Positions 9,115 through 17,929 of a stretch of 64,000 nt of DNA are shown piece after piece. A program made the translations under genes and the position numbers. Source of the DNA: JADHLJ01 sp038118725 (GTDB lineage Bacteria; Pseudomonadota; Alphaproteobacteria; Thalassobaculales; Thalassobaculaceae); contig JAYOIK010000008.1 in the NCBI GenBank assembly GCA_038118725.1, forward strand, positions 1-64,000. Direction: 5' to 3'. A model generated the notes under the pieces. It was not told where the DNA came from, did no database searches, and saw only the letters and a program-made list of their open reading frames with translations. Within the stretch, counting starts at the first letter, position 1. The number at the start of each line of letters is the position of its first letter.

Positions 9115-9232
9115 CGTCATCCCGCCGAAGGGCGGGACCCATTCCTCGGAACTAACGTTAGGAAACTTTGTTTCAAAGCATTGGAGTCATCGGATGCTGG
9201 TGGAGTGGATCCTGCCCTTCGGCGGGATGACG
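9115..9232. repeat. Long inverted repeat between convergent genes
   Basis: The left arm at 9115-9145 and right arm at 9202-9232 are near-perfect reverse complements around the shared core ATCCCGCCGAAGGGC, with a ~55-base spacer. The element lies between the 3' ends of hyuB and the second ligase gene and could terminate both transcripts. It resembles dispersed intergenic repeats common in alphaproteobacteria. Confidence 0.75.
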
Positions 9233-9242
9233 GGAAAAGTAA

Positions 9243-10619
9243 TCACCTCTCGTCCACCAGCCTAATCGGTTTCTGACGCCTCTCCACCTGGGTCGCCTCC
9301 GCCGTTTCGCCTGGTCCGACGATTTCCGCCGCCACGGCGACGCCAAGTCGCTGGCGAAGCAACGTCGCCACCCGGTCATCCAATCCTTCATGCGTGCCGG
9401 CCACCCCAGTCTCGCAGACCACGGTCATCTCGTCCCGGCCGCCGACGCTTTCGACCCGACAGACATATTCACCGCCAAGTTCCGGCACCTCGCGCAGGAT
9501 GGCGGCGATGCCGGTGGGGTAGACGTTGATGCCGCGCAGCTTGACCATGTTGTCGCTGCGGCCCTGGAAACCGGCGAGGCGGCGTAGAGTGAAACCAAGA
9601 CCGCCCTCCCCCGGCAGGATCGTTGAGACGTCCTTGGTATCGAAGCGGATCACCGGATAGACACTGTCCTTGAACAGCACCGTGTCGCAGATATTGCCCC
9701 GCTCGCCATCGGTGACCGGCGCGCCGGTATCGGGGTCGAGGATCTCGATCAGATGCGCGTCTTCCCAGATATAGAGGCCGGAGCGGTCCGGTCCCTCGGC
9801 GCCGATGATGCCGGTATCACCGACCCCGTACCAATCATAGGTCTCGGCCCCGCCCCAGGCCTCGGACATCGGCGCACCGCCATCCTCGCCCAGATGACCG
9901 GAGATCATGCGGATATTGAGATCCCGGCCCGGCTCCAGCCCGGCGGCCCGCGCCACCTCGGCGAGCTTGAGGATGTAGTCCGCGAAACCGACGATCACCG
10001 TCGCCCCGAAACGCCGCATAAGCTCGACCTGCTGTTCCGAGCGGGTCTCGAGCCCGGTGCCGGCGGGCAGCAGCAGGGCGTCGGTGTAATGCAGGATGGT
10101 CTCGCGGATGTAATGGCCGCCATTGACCATCCCGAAACCGTAAACCGAGTGCACCACGTCATCGGCGCGCATGCCCTGGAGCAGATAGGCGCGGGCGAGC
10201 AGCGCGTTCTGAATCTCCCGGTCCCGGGGGCCGTAGAAAATCGGCTGCGGCGCGCCGGTGGTGCCGCTGGTGGTGTGCATGATCACCCGGTCACCGCCGG
10301 TCCAGCCGCCGGGACCAATGAAGTCGCCGAAGGGTGGGTAGGCCTCAACGCTGTCCATCAGATCGGATTTCGAGAAGGTCGGCACCTTGGCGAGGTCATC
10401 AAGGGAGCGGATATCGCCCGCCTCCATCCCCGCCGCCGACCACAGCCGCCGATAGAACGGAACTTCCCAACCTCGTTTCATCAGTGCCAGAAAACGACCT
10501 TCCTGAAGCGCCCGAAGCTCATCGCGGCTCATCCGCGCGACACCCTCGGAAAACGCCTCGCCGATGGGATAGTCGGCCAATAGGCGCGTGGGATCGGCTT
10601 CGTTGAAATAGCGGCTCAT
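9243..10619 (-). CDS. Phenylacetate-CoA ligase family protein (second paralogue)
   Basis: A 458-residue AMP-forming aryl- or acyl-CoA ligase of the PaaK family. The phosphate loop TSGTTGAP is at about residues 117-124, the active-site segment YDWYGVGDTG near 240, the VIRFDTKDV motif near 316 and GRSDNMVKLRGINVYP near 350. It is clearly diverged from the PaaK at 472-1776 (different loop residues, a VGDTG motif), so it probably takes a different acid. It stands opposite hyuAB and is divergent from the cytochrome gene at 10803. Physiological substrate unknown. Confidence 0.85.
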   Translation of the reverse strand: MSRYFNEADPTRLLADYPIGEAFSEGVARMSRDELRALQEGRFLALMKRGWEVPFYRRLWSAAGMEAGDIRSLDDLAKVPTFSKSDLMDSVEAYPPFGDFIGPGGWTGGDRVIMHTTSGTTGAPQPIFYGPRDREIQNALLARAYLLQGMRADDVVHSVYGFGMVNGGHYIRETILHYTDALLLPAGTGLETRSEQQVELMRRFGATVIVGFADYILKLAEVARAAGLEPGRDLNIRMISGHLGEDGGAPMSEAWGGAETYDWYGVGDTGIIGAEGPDRSGLYIWEDAHLIEILDPDTGAPVTDGERGNICDTVLFKDSVYPVIRFDTKDVSTILPGEGGLGFTLRRLAGFQGRSDNMVKLRGINVYPTGIAAILREVPELGGEYVCRVESVGGRDEMTVVCETGVAGTHEGLDDRVATLLRQRLGVAVAAEIVGPGETAEATQVERRQKPIRLVDER

Positions 10620-10802
10620 GCGGCCTCGCCTCGATCTTGGTTTCCTCGCGGCGATTTAAATATGCGGGGCACGGCGGCGCCAGGAAGAATTTGAAATGCC
10701 AGCGAGATCGGCGCGGCGCGCCAAGATATTTATTTCCCGGCCCGCGTGTTTCGGCGATTATTCGCCATCGGATAATCGACGTCCGATCTAAAGGGGGGAA
10801 CT

Positions 10803-11651
10803 TTGAGAAAAAACCTAATGGGCGCGGTTTCCGCGCTGCTTGTCGTCGGCTGCGTCCACATGTCCGTCGCCGCCGCCGAAACGCCGATTGAACGGGGTCG
10901 AGCGCTGATGAACGGCATCGTCGCCTGCGGAAACTGCCATACCCCGCAGACACCCAACGGCCCGGATAACAACCGCGAGCTTGCCGGCGGTCCGCCCATC
11001 GTCGAGCCCGGCGTCTTCAAGGCTTTCGCCCCGAACATCAAGCCGGACATGGAAACCGGCATCGGCGCCTGGACCGATGCCGAGATCATCAAGGCGATTC
11101 GGTAAGGCAAGCGTCCGGACGGCACGACACTGGGGCCGCCGATGCCCTATGGGCTGTATCGCCATATCTCGGACGAGGACATGGCGGCGATCGTCGCTTA
11201 TCTCCGCTCTGTTCCACCGGTTCGATCCGAGAGCCCAAAGTCGGAATATTCGTTTCCCCTGCCACCCGCCTGGGGACCGCCGGCCGGACCCGTCGCACCC
11301 GTTTCAAAGGACGATCCCGTCGCTTACGGCGCCTATCTGGCGGGGCCGCTTGGCCATTGTATCGAATGTCACTCCACACCCAACGAGAAGGGCCAGCCGG
11401 ACATCGAGAACGAGCTTGGCGCCGGCGGCATGGCCTTTCACGGCCCCTGGGGAACCTCGGTGGCGCCGAACATCACGCCGAACGGAATCGGTGACTGGAC
11501 CAACGCCGAAATCGCCGACGCCATCACCAAGGGCGTGCGTCGCGATGGCCGCCGGATCATGCCGCCCATGGCGATCCCGTATTATGCCAACCTATCACCT
11601 TCCGAGGTGAAGGCGATCGTCTCCTATCTACGGAGCCTGCCGCCAAGATAA
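10803..11651 (+). pseudogene. Diheme cytochrome c, interrupted by an in-frame TAA
   Basis: One continuous frame encodes a signal peptide (MRKNLMGAVSALLVVG, cleavage near AAA-ET), then two cytochrome c domains with haem sites CGNCH (about residues 41-45) and CIECH (about 187-191). Axial Met candidates are in LGPPMPYG and IMPPMAIP. A TAA at 11103-11105 interrupts the frame in the link between first-domain helices. The sequence on both sides is undamaged and the two halves are repeats of each other: the stop aligns with Lys in the second domain (ITKGVRRDG against IR-stop-GKRPDG). Translation from TTG at 10803 is supported by a strong AAGGGGGGA site. Either a sequencing error or a recent nonsense mutation explains this. 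Such proteins carry electrons for periplasmic dehydrogenases. Confidence 0.85.
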
Positions 11652-11731
11652 ACCGCCTCTCTCGGGGCGACGCGGCCAGCCGGTGTCGCGACTGGAGCAG
11701 ACAGAGCGGCAAGCTCGCCGTAGAAAGCGCC

Positions 11732-12700
11732 ATGACCGAGGCGACGACAACCAGCGATAATGTCCGGGGGATCTATACGATCCTGATCGGGATGCTTGTC
11801 ATCACGCTTCAGGACAGCGCGGTGAAGCTGCTGAGCCCAGACTATGCCCTGCACCAGATCATGCTCTCAAGGGCTGTGCTGGCGCTGGTCATAACCTTCG
11901 GCATTCTGAAATACGAGGGCGGCTTTCACCTGTTGCGCACCAAGCACCTGAAATGGCACCTCGCCCGGGGCGGCCTGATCGTCACCGCCAATATGACCTT
12001 TTTCCTGGCGGTGGCGGCGATGCCGCTCGGCGAAGCGGTGGCGATCTTCTTCGTGGCGCCTTTGTTCATTACCGCCTTGTCGGTCCCGTTCCTGGGCGAG
12101 AAGGTCGGCCCGCGCCGTTGGGCCGCCGTCATGGTCGGGCTGGTCGGCGTGATCATCGTGATGCGGCCCGGCGCCGGGATCTTCGACTGGGTGGTGATCC
12201 TACCGGTCATCGCCGCCTTCACCTATGCCTCGATGCAGATGCTGACCCGCAAGCTGGGGGCGACGGACAAGGCCTCGACCATGGCTTTCTATATCCAGAT
12301 GACCTTCATCGCGGTCAGCCTCTGTATCGGTCTCGGCCTAGGAGACGGGCGCTACGCGGGAACCGGAAACCCCAGCCTCGATTTCCTGTTCCGGGAATGG
12401 CGGATGCCCAAAACCGAGGACATTCCCCTGTTCCTATGGTGTGGAATTTCCAGCGGTTTCGGCGGCTATCTGCTGAGCCAGGCCTATCGTCTCGGCGAGG
12501 CGGCGATCGTCGCGCCGTTTGAATATGTCGCGCTGCCCATGGCGGTCCTCTGGGGCTTCCTGGTGTGGGGGGACCTACCGGATCAGACGGCAGTGGTCGG
12601 CATGGCGCTTATTCTCGCCTCGGGCCTCTATATCCTCTACCGCGAAAGCGTGCGCGGCCGCCCCCTGGTCCAGGAACGCCCGATGCCGCGGAATCGCTAG
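11732..12700 (+). CDS. EamA/DMT-family transporter
   Basis: A 322-residue inner-membrane protein with about ten hydrophobic helices and two EamA-type halves, similar to RhaT/YdcZ-class drug/metabolite exporters. The first half contains the family segment FFVAPLFITALSVPFLGEKVG (in part, about residues 107-127). The second contains the AIVAPFEYVALPMAVLWGF region (about 259-277), with the conserved Glu-Tyr typical of the S-adenosylmethionine/amino-acid exporter-like subgroup. The transported substrate is unknown. It lies 80 bp after the broken cytochrome and converges on ridA with no spacer, an arrangement without terminator room. Confidence 0.88.
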   Translation: MTEATTTSDNVRGIYTILIGMLVITLQDSAVKLLSPDYALHQIMLSRAVLALVITFGILKYEGGFHLLRTKHLKWHLARGGLIVTANMTFFLAVAAMPLGEAVAIFFVAPLFITALSVPFLGEKVGPRRWAAVMVGLVGVIIVMRPGAGIFDWVVILPVIAAFTYASMQMLTRKLGATDKASTMAFYIQMTFIAVSLCIGLGLGDGRYAGTGNPSLDFLFREWRMPKTEDIPLFLWCGISSGFGGYLLSQAYRLGEAAIVAPFEYVALPMAVLWGFLVWGDLPDQTAVVGMALILASGLYILYRESVRGRPLVQERPMPRNR

Positions 12701-13165
12701 TTACGCGTCCGTCAACCTCGCCGTCATCTCGACCTCGACCGAGATGTTGAAGGGCAGCGAACTCATGCCCACCGCCGAACGGGCCCCTCGGCCGGCCTCG
12801 CCGAAGACCTCGATCATGAGATTCGAAAAGCCGTCGATCACCGTCGGATGCCGGGTGAAGCCCGGCGCGGCGTTCACCATTCCGAACGTCCTGACAACCT
12901 GGCTTACGCGATCAAGCGAGCCCAGTTCCTCGCGCAATACCGCGAGAGTCTGCAGCCCCACCGCCCGTGCCGCGACCACCGCGTCCTCGAACGAACGCTC
13001 ACTGGGCACCTGACCGGTGATCGGCTTGCCGTCACCATCGAAAGGCCCTTGGCCCGAGACATGCGCGAAACCATCGAGAACCAGCACTTTCACGTAGGAA
13101 CCGGCGGGCGCCATCACCTTCGGCAAGACAATCCCGAGATCCTTCAGGCGTTGCTCGGCGCTCAT
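12701..13165 (-). CDS. RidA/YjgF-family protein
   Basis: A 154-residue member of the Rid family, which in characterised cases hydrolyses reactive enamine/imine intermediates. The N-terminal LGIVLPKVMAPAGSY and the FAHVSGQGPFDGDGKPITGQV segment place it in the longer Rid subgroup (YjgH/Rid2-like) rather than classical RidA, because the catalytic Arg segment differs. The start at 13165 is favoured by a GGAGGAG site 9 bases upstream. It follows the DUF2000-like gene in the same direction, with 24 bp between the coding regions; the two probably share a transcript with the aldo/keto reductase. Confidence 0.85.
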   Translation of the reverse strand: MSAEQRLKDLGIVLPKVMAPAGSYVKVLVLDGFAHVSGQGPFDGDGKPITGQVPSERSFEDAVVAARAVGLQTLAVLREELGSLDRVSQVVRTFGMVNAAPGFTRHPTVIDGFSNLMIEVFGEAGRGARSAVGMSSLPFNISVEVEMTARLTDA

Positions 13166-13189
13166 AGTCAATCTCCTCCCAACCATCAA

Positions 13190-13600
13190 TCACGCGTGCA
13201 TCTTGGCGCCCTTGATGATCTTGTCGACCAGCTTGCGTTCCTCGCGCAGCGCCAGCCCGGCGATCGACATTTCCTCCGGCCGGCGGACCTTGACGGTTTC
13301 GCGATTGGCGGCGTCATGGCCGGTGGAGAACATTTCGTCGATATAGAGCGCCAGTCTAGCCCCGCGATCCATCGCCCGACGGTAGATGGTCTTCAACTTC
13401 TCGCCGTCACAGGACAGCACGATCACCGGCTGGATCAACAACGGCGCGTAGCCATTGCCCGCCGCGTCCTGGTAGTCCTCGCCCAAAAGCTCCGTTCTAG
13501 CGCCAACCACGCCCGACGTAAGAAACGCCGTGACGTTCAGTTTTTGCCAGGTCGCGAGATCCTCGCGCACGACGATGGCAACCTTTGTATCGAATTGCAT
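13190..13600 (-). CDS. DUF2000-like protein
   Basis: A 136-residue cytoplasmic protein beginning MQFDTKVAIVVREDLATWQKLNV, in line with DUF2000 (PF09391) proteins, which have a peptidyl-tRNA-hydrolase-like fold and no defined reaction. Conserved-looking features are LNVTAFLTSG near residue 21 and YIDEMFSTGHDAANR near residue 85. The ATG at 13600 gives the compact domain; the longer open frame upstream overlaps the aldo/keto reductase in another frame and is not family-like. It lies 7 bp downstream of the aldo/keto reductase stop, implying one operon. Confidence 0.7.
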   Translation of the reverse strand: MQFDTKVAIVVREDLATWQKLNVTAFLTSGVVGARTELLGEDYQDAAGNGYAPLLIQPVIVLSCDGEKLKTIYRRAMDRGARLALYIDEMFSTGHDAANRETVKVRRPEEMSIAGLALREERKLVDKIIKGAKMHA

Positions 13601-13607
13601 CGCCGCT

Positions 13608-14474
13608 TCAGATCCCGAAGATCGAGGCGAGCCCGGTACGCTCGCTATGCGCCGCCATAACCGCGTCGTCCGGCAGTTCGATCCGCTCCGCCGCCGCACG
13701 TAGAACCGGGGGCAACAGGCCGACATCGCCCACCGAATTCAGGAAGATGCCTGGTCTGGCGAGCACGTAATGCACGGCGGTGCGGATATCCTCCTCGGCC
13801 TCCAGCGGCTCGTACCAGGTGTTCCGGCGCTTGGTGACCCCGGCGGCCCAGGGACCGCGGGCGAGCGACTTGATGGTCTGCACCGCGACATCGCGCGCGC
13901 GGCACATCTCCAACGTCTTCTCGAAATCGTCTGCATAGGTCGCGTGGTGCGCGGTGACCCAGTTATACGGCATCAAGACGGAATCGAAATCGAACCGCGC
14001 GAGTGATCGACGATGCATTGCCGCGACGTTCCAGCCGTGCCCGGTCACCCCGATGAAGCGCACCAGTCCCGCGTCGCGCGCCTCGACCGCCGCCCGGAGC
14101 GCGCCGTCCTCGCCCATCGCAACGTCCCACTCATCGGGATGGATCAAGGCATGCAGTTGCAACAGATCAAGCTTGTCGACCCGCAGCCGTTCCAGGGAAC
14201 GCTGGATACTGTCCCGCGCCTCGGCATAGCTCCGGTCACGGGTCTTGGTGGCCAGAAAGAAATCGTCTCGGTGCCGGTCCATCCACGGGCCGATCCGAAG
14301 CTCGGAATCGCCATAACCAGGCGCGGTGTCGATGTGATTGACGCCATGCTCCAGCAACAGGTCCAAAGTCCGGTCGGCGGTCGCCTGATCCACCTTACCG
14401 AGGGCCGCCGCGCCGAAGATAATCGCCGAGCTTAAATGTCCGGTGCGTCCAAAGGGTCGCTTCTCGATCGCCAT
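13608..14474 (-). CDS. Aldo/keto reductase
   Basis: A 288-residue NAD(P)H-dependent TIM-barrel oxidoreductase. The catalytic tetrad is visible: Asp and Tyr in DTAPGYGDSE (about residues 45-54), Lys in FLATKTRD (about 67-74) and His in LQLHALI (about 102-108). The start at 14474 has a GGAGGAGGAG ribosome site 7 bases upstream. It heads a three-gene operon with the DUF2000-like and Rid-family genes. Members often reduce sugar or keto aldehydes; the substrate here is not determinable. An altered C-terminus without the usual GxRxxxQ phosphate motif suggests the subgroup resembling L-fucose/galactose dehydrogenases. Confidence 0.88.
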   Translation of the reverse strand: MAIEKRPFGRTGHLSSAIIFGAAALGKVDQATADRTLDLLLEHGVNHIDTAPGYGDSELRIGPWMDRHRDDFFLATKTRDRSYAEARDSIQRSLERLRVDKLDLLQLHALIHPDEWDVAMGEDGALRAAVEARDAGLVRFIGVTGHGWNVAAMHRRSLARFDFDSVLMPYNWVTAHHATYADDFEKTLEMCRARDVAVQTIKSLARGPWAAGVTKRRNTWYEPLEAEEDIRTAVHYVLARPGIFLNSVGDVGLLPPVLRAAAERIELPDDAVMAAHSERTGLASIFGI

Positions 14475-14624
14475 GCCGCGTCTCCTCCTCCTGTTCGCCA
14501 ACCCGCATAGTACGGCCAGCATAAGGCGGATTGTCGGCGAAACCCAACGTCATGACGCTTCGCATTCATCCCAGGCGTGCTATTCATCGATCCAGCGATG
14601 CTTACCAGTCCCGAGGATTCATTC

Positions 14625-15566
14625 ATGGCCCCGAAAGTCGGATACCTGCTGCCCACCCGCGAAGCCATCATGGAGGGCCGGCCCGCCGCCGCGCCGCTCT
14701 TGACCCTGGCGGAGAAAGCCGAGGATCTGGGATATGACTCGATCTGGATCGGCGACTCGATCACCGCGCGCCCCCGGCATGAGCCGATCACCTTGCTGGC
14801 CGCCGCGGCCGGGCGGACCAAGAAAGTCTCGCTGGGCACCGCCGTCTTGCTGCCGGCCTTGCGCAACCCCGTCGCGTTGGCCCATCAGGTCGCGACCTTG
14901 GATCAGGCGAGCGAGGGACGGGTGATCCTCGGTGTCGGTATCGCCGCCGATGTCGCCAATATTCATGATGAGTTTCGAGCGCTCGGCGTTCCTTTCGAGA
15001 AACGGGTCGGCACGATGCTGGAGGGCCTGCGGCTCTGCCAGGCGCTCTGGACCGGCGAGCCGGTCGACTGGGACGGACGCTGGACCCTGAAGGGTCAATC
15101 CATTGGCCCGGTACCCCATACCAAGGGCGGCCCGCCGATCTGGGGCGGCGGCTCCCAACCCGCCAGTCTCGCCCGCGCGGCCAAGAATTTCGACGGCTGG
15201 TTCCCGACCGGCCCCAGCGATTCGGCGGCCTGGGGCGCGCAATGGCGTGATGTCCAAGGGCAGGTGAAAGCCCTGGGCCGCGACGCGGGCGCTTTTACCG
15301 GCGCGATCTATCTCACCCTCGCCCTCGACGACGACGCGGAAAAAGCCAACGCCAAGGTCGATGCCTTCCTGGAAAGCTACTACATGCAGCCCGCGTCCCG
15401 GCTGCGGACCTGGCAGGCCTGTTATGGCGGACCGGCGGAAGGCGCGGCGGAATGGCTGAAGGGCTTCGTGGACCAAGGATGCGAGCATCTGATGCTGCGC
15501 TTCGCCGGCGACCATGACCGACACCTGGAAGCCTTTGCCAAACTGCGCGAGGCTCTGGGCTGGTAG
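14625..15566 (+). CDS. LLM-class flavin/F420-dependent oxidoreductase
   Basis: A 313-residue bacterial-luciferase-like TIM barrel. Family hallmarks are YDSIWIGDSI (about residues 33-42), VSLGTAVLLPALRNPVALAHQVATLD (in part, about 67-92), and GRVILGVGIAAD (about 97-108), which form the flavin pocket. Members use FMNH2/O2 or F420; the cofactor cannot be chosen from sequence. The ATG at 14625 fits the beta-1 strand and has a GAGGA site. It is monocistronic, divergent from the aldo/keto reductase, and followed by an inverted repeat that may terminate transcription. Confidence 0.85.
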   Translation: MAPKVGYLLPTREAIMEGRPAAAPLLTLAEKAEDLGYDSIWIGDSITARPRHEPITLLAAAAGRTKKVSLGTAVLLPALRNPVALAHQVATLDQASEGRVILGVGIAADVANIHDEFRALGVPFEKRVGTMLEGLRLCQALWTGEPVDWDGRWTLKGQSIGPVPHTKGGPPIWGGGSQPASLARAAKNFDGWFPTGPSDSAAWGAQWRDVQGQVKALGRDAGAFTGAIYLTLALDDDAEKANAKVDAFLESYYMQPASRLRTWQACYGGPAEGAAEWLKGFVDQGCEHLMLRFAGDHDRHLEAFAKLREALGW

Positions 15567-15599
15567 GCGTAGGCGTATTCACGTCAAATTTTAGCGTAA

Positions 15600-15630
15600 T
15601 TTCCCATTTATTCGGAATACCCATGGGAAA
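15600..15630 (+). terminator. Possible terminator hairpin after the LLM gene
   Basis: An 8-bp perfect inverted repeat (TTTCCCAT / ATGGGAAA) lies 34 bp after the LLM stop. Its loop can add a small inner stem. A T-rich stretch starts some bases later instead of a direct T run, so it is only a moderate candidate. Confidence 0.4.
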
Positions 15631-15754
15631 CACACTGTTTTCTTTCGGATGACTTCGCGCGTCCGGATCATGTACAGTAACACCCACGCTCAAGATCCAG
15701 GATGACTAACCAAGCAAGTGTTAGGCCTCATCACCGAACCTTCGGGACGTGAAT

Positions 15755-16162
15755 ATGACGGACGCGGAAACATCCGAAATGTCGCGGCGAGCGCTGTATT
15801 TCGAGGATGATCCCTTCGACGCGGAGATCATGCAGTTGGTCTGCGGCACCATTCCGGGCGTGGACCTGGTGATCGCCACGGACGCGCAACTGGGATTTCA
15901 GTTGGTCAAGGCGCATGATTTCTCGCTTATCCTGATGGATATCATGCTGCCGGACATGAGCGGCTTCGATGTCACCTCGGCCCTGCGCACCGCCCCGCAG
16001 ACCAAGGACATCCCGATCATCGCGGTCAGCGGCAACGAGGCACCCAGTGACTATGAAAAGCCTGGCGACATGGGATTCGCAGCCTATGTCACCAAACCGA
16101 TCGACGCCGAACGCATGGCGGAATTGATTCGGTCGGTGTTGAAAGACCATGACGCGGCCTGA
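15755..16162 (+). CDS. Single-domain response regulator (CheY-like)
   Basis: A 135-residue receiver domain with no output domain. The acidic pocket FEDD is at 16-19, the phospho-accepting Asp in LMDIMLP at about 62, the switch Ser in AVSGN near 92 and the conserved Lys in TKPID near 112. ATG at 15755 is chosen over the GTG six bases earlier. No histidine kinase is nearby, so the partner is encoded elsewhere. The 3' end overlaps the next gene by 14 bases, implying coupled translation with an orphan protein that may be its partner. Confidence 0.85.
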   Translation: MTDAETSEMSRRALYFEDDPFDAEIMQLVCGTIPGVDLVIATDAQLGFQLVKAHDFSLILMDIMLPDMSGFDVTSALRTAPQTKDIPIIAVSGNEAPSDYEKPGDMGFAAYVTKPIDAERMAELIRSVLKDHDAA

Positions 16163-16736
16163 AGGCCCTCCCGAAGATCTCCCTTTTCGGCGGCCAACCA
16201 GTATTCCGTTGCCTTCGAAGGCGCACCTCCGTACCTACGCCGATATCGATGGGGGCTACACCGATTGTTACGCCGTCGACATCGAGGCCGAGTTGCCTTT
16301 ATCGGACTACGTAACGGGCTTCTATACGACATGGCTGTTTAGGCTCGAACGCTTGGTTCTCCACTTGATTGCCTCTCGCCCCTCGTCCGACCGCCAGATC
16401 CGGGATTTCGCCGAGGGAACAAGTGACGGCTTCGCCGCTTGGGCGGTCGAGGCCAGAATGGAAGATCAACTTCTGGTACGGGATATCTCCGGACGCACGC
16501 GGTCATGGTTCATGATCAAAGCGCGATCGCTCGACAATGCCGGGACGACACCAACAACGCGTCTCTATTTTGGGTCAGCGGTGGTTCCAAGACGGAACAA
16601 GAAAACAAATGAACCGGAACTCGGTCCTGTCTTCGGGTTCTTGCTGGGGTTTCATAAATGCTATTCTCGCGCCTTGTTGTCGGCGGCGGCGGCGAGGCTC
16701 AGGCATAAGCTCCCGATCCTTGGATCAAACAGTTAA
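16149..16736 (+). CDS. Conserved hypothetical protein overlapping the response regulator
   Basis: A 195-residue protein of no family I can name. It begins inside the last codons of the response regulator (ATG 16149), typical of coupled expression. Visible patterns include YTDCYAVDI (about 37-45), FRLERLVLHLI (about 64-74), FAAWAVEARMEDQLLVRDISG (in part, about 95-115), a TRSWFMIKA strand and LYFGSAVVP near 149. The alternating strands and the charged R-x-ER and VE-R-x-DQL pattern suggest a small soluble alpha/beta domain. There is no signal peptide or clear membrane helix. GC-rich third positions support real coding. Confidence 0.7.
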   Translation: MTRPEGPPEDLPFRRPTSIPLPSKAHLRTYADIDGGYTDCYAVDIEAELPLSDYVTGFYTTWLFRLERLVLHLIASRPSSDRQIRDFAEGTSDGFAAWAVEARMEDQLLVRDISGRTRSWFMIKARSLDNAGTTPTTRLYFGSAVVPRRNKKTNEPELGPVFGFLLGFHKCYSRALLSAAAARLRHKLPILGSNS

Positions 16737-16807
16737 AAAAAACGCTCACCACCGGCGTTACCGCCTCACCTCTTGGCCGGGCCTTCTCCCTCGCATACCC
16801 TACCTCG

Positions 16808-17929
16808 ATGAAAAACGCACTCTTCAACGACAACAAGATGAAGCTCGGGGTCATGGCCTTCAATTGCTCGGGCGGCTCGACCGTGACGACGGCCGAGGGG
16901 GCGTGGCCGATGACCTGGGAGGATAATGCGGCGCTGGCCCGGATGGTCGACGCGGCGGGGATGGAGGTGCTGCTGCCGGTCGGACGCTGGAAGGGATACG
17001 GCGGCGAGACCAATTTCAACAACCGCACCTTCGAGAGCTTTACCTGGGCATCCGGCATCGGCGCGATCACCCGGCACTGCACGGTCTTCGCCACGGTTCA
17101 CGCGCCCCTGATCCATCCGGTCGCGGCGGCCAAGATGGCGGCGACGGCGGATCATATTTCCGGCGGGCGCTTCGCCATCAACCTGGTCGCCGGCTGGTTC
17201 AAGAACGAGTTCGAGATGTTCGCCGCCGAATGGCGCGAGCATGACCGGCGCTACGACTACGCGGCGGAATGGATCACCCTGATCAAGCGGCTCTGGAGCG
17301 AGGAAGAGGCCTTCGACTTCGACGGCGAGTTCTTCCAGGGCAAGGCGCTGTGGAGCCAACCCAAGCCGCTGCAGTCGCCGCGCCCACCGATCATGAACGC
17401 CGGCTCATCGGCGGTCGGACAGGCCTTTTCGGCGAACCACGCGGATATGAACTTCGTCATGCTGCGCCAAAAGGACGAGGACAGCGACGTCGCGCAGATC
17501 AGCCATCTGAAAACCCTCGCCGCCGATCTCGGCCGGTCCTCGCAATGCTGGATCCACGGCTATGTGGCCTGCCGCGAGACCGAGAAAGAGGCGCGCGACT
17601 ATCTCAACCACTATGTCGTCGAGCGAGGCGACGACGTGGCCGTCGCCAATATGCTGGACATCTTCGGCGTGCAGTCCGGCACCCTGGAACCAGCGGTGAT
17701 GGAGGCCTTCAAGTTCCACTTCAAGGCGGGTCACGGCGGCTACCCGCTTGTCGGCACGCCGGACCAGATCGTGAGCCAGATGGAGCGGCTCTCAGCCATG
17801 GGCGTCGACGGCATCCTGCTCTCCTGGGTCGACTATCTCGGCGAGGCGCGGCAATGGATCGACCGGGTGATGCCGTTGATGGAGCAGGCCGGCTTGCGTG
17901 CGCCGTTTGCTCCGGACAACGTGGCGTGA
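16808..17929 (+). CDS. LLM-class monooxygenase, RutA/SsuD-like
   Basis: A 373-residue luciferase-like monooxygenase. It resembles the SsuD/RutA branch that splits C-S or amide bonds with reduced FMN: early VMAFNCSGGSTVTT, the Trp-rich ARMVDAAGMEVLLPVGRWKGYGG region (in part), ADHISGGRFAINLVAGWFKNEF (in part, about 115-137), and NAGSSAVGQAFSANHADMNF (about 197-216). The start could also be the Met ten residues later, as neither has a strong ribosome site. The stop overlaps a GTG start of an EamA exporter, so enzyme and transporter are coupled. No flavin reductase is adjacent. Confidence 0.82.
   Translation: MKNALFNDNKMKLGVMAFNCSGGSTVTTAEGAWPMTWEDNAALARMVDAAGMEVLLPVGRWKGYGGETNFNNRTFESFTWASGIGAITRHCTVFATVHAPLIHPVAAAKMAATADHISGGRFAINLVAGWFKNEFEMFAAEWREHDRRYDYAAEWITLIKRLWSEEEAFDFDGEFFQGKALWSQPKPLQSPRPPIMNAGSSAVGQAFSANHADMNFVMLRQKDEDSDVAQISHLKTLAADLGRSSQCWIHGYVACRETEKEARDYLNHYVVERGDDVAVANMLDIFGVQSGTLEPAVMEAFKFHFKAGHGGYPLVGTPDQIVSQMERLSAMGVDGILLSWVDYLGEARQWIDRVMPLMEQAGLRAPFAPDNVA

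Noticed and set aside
17269..17925. Open frame continuous with the EamA transporter, suggesting a 516-residue fusion
   Set aside because: The upstream part is a shadow of the LLM monooxygenase gene in another frame; the transporter starts at GTG 17926.
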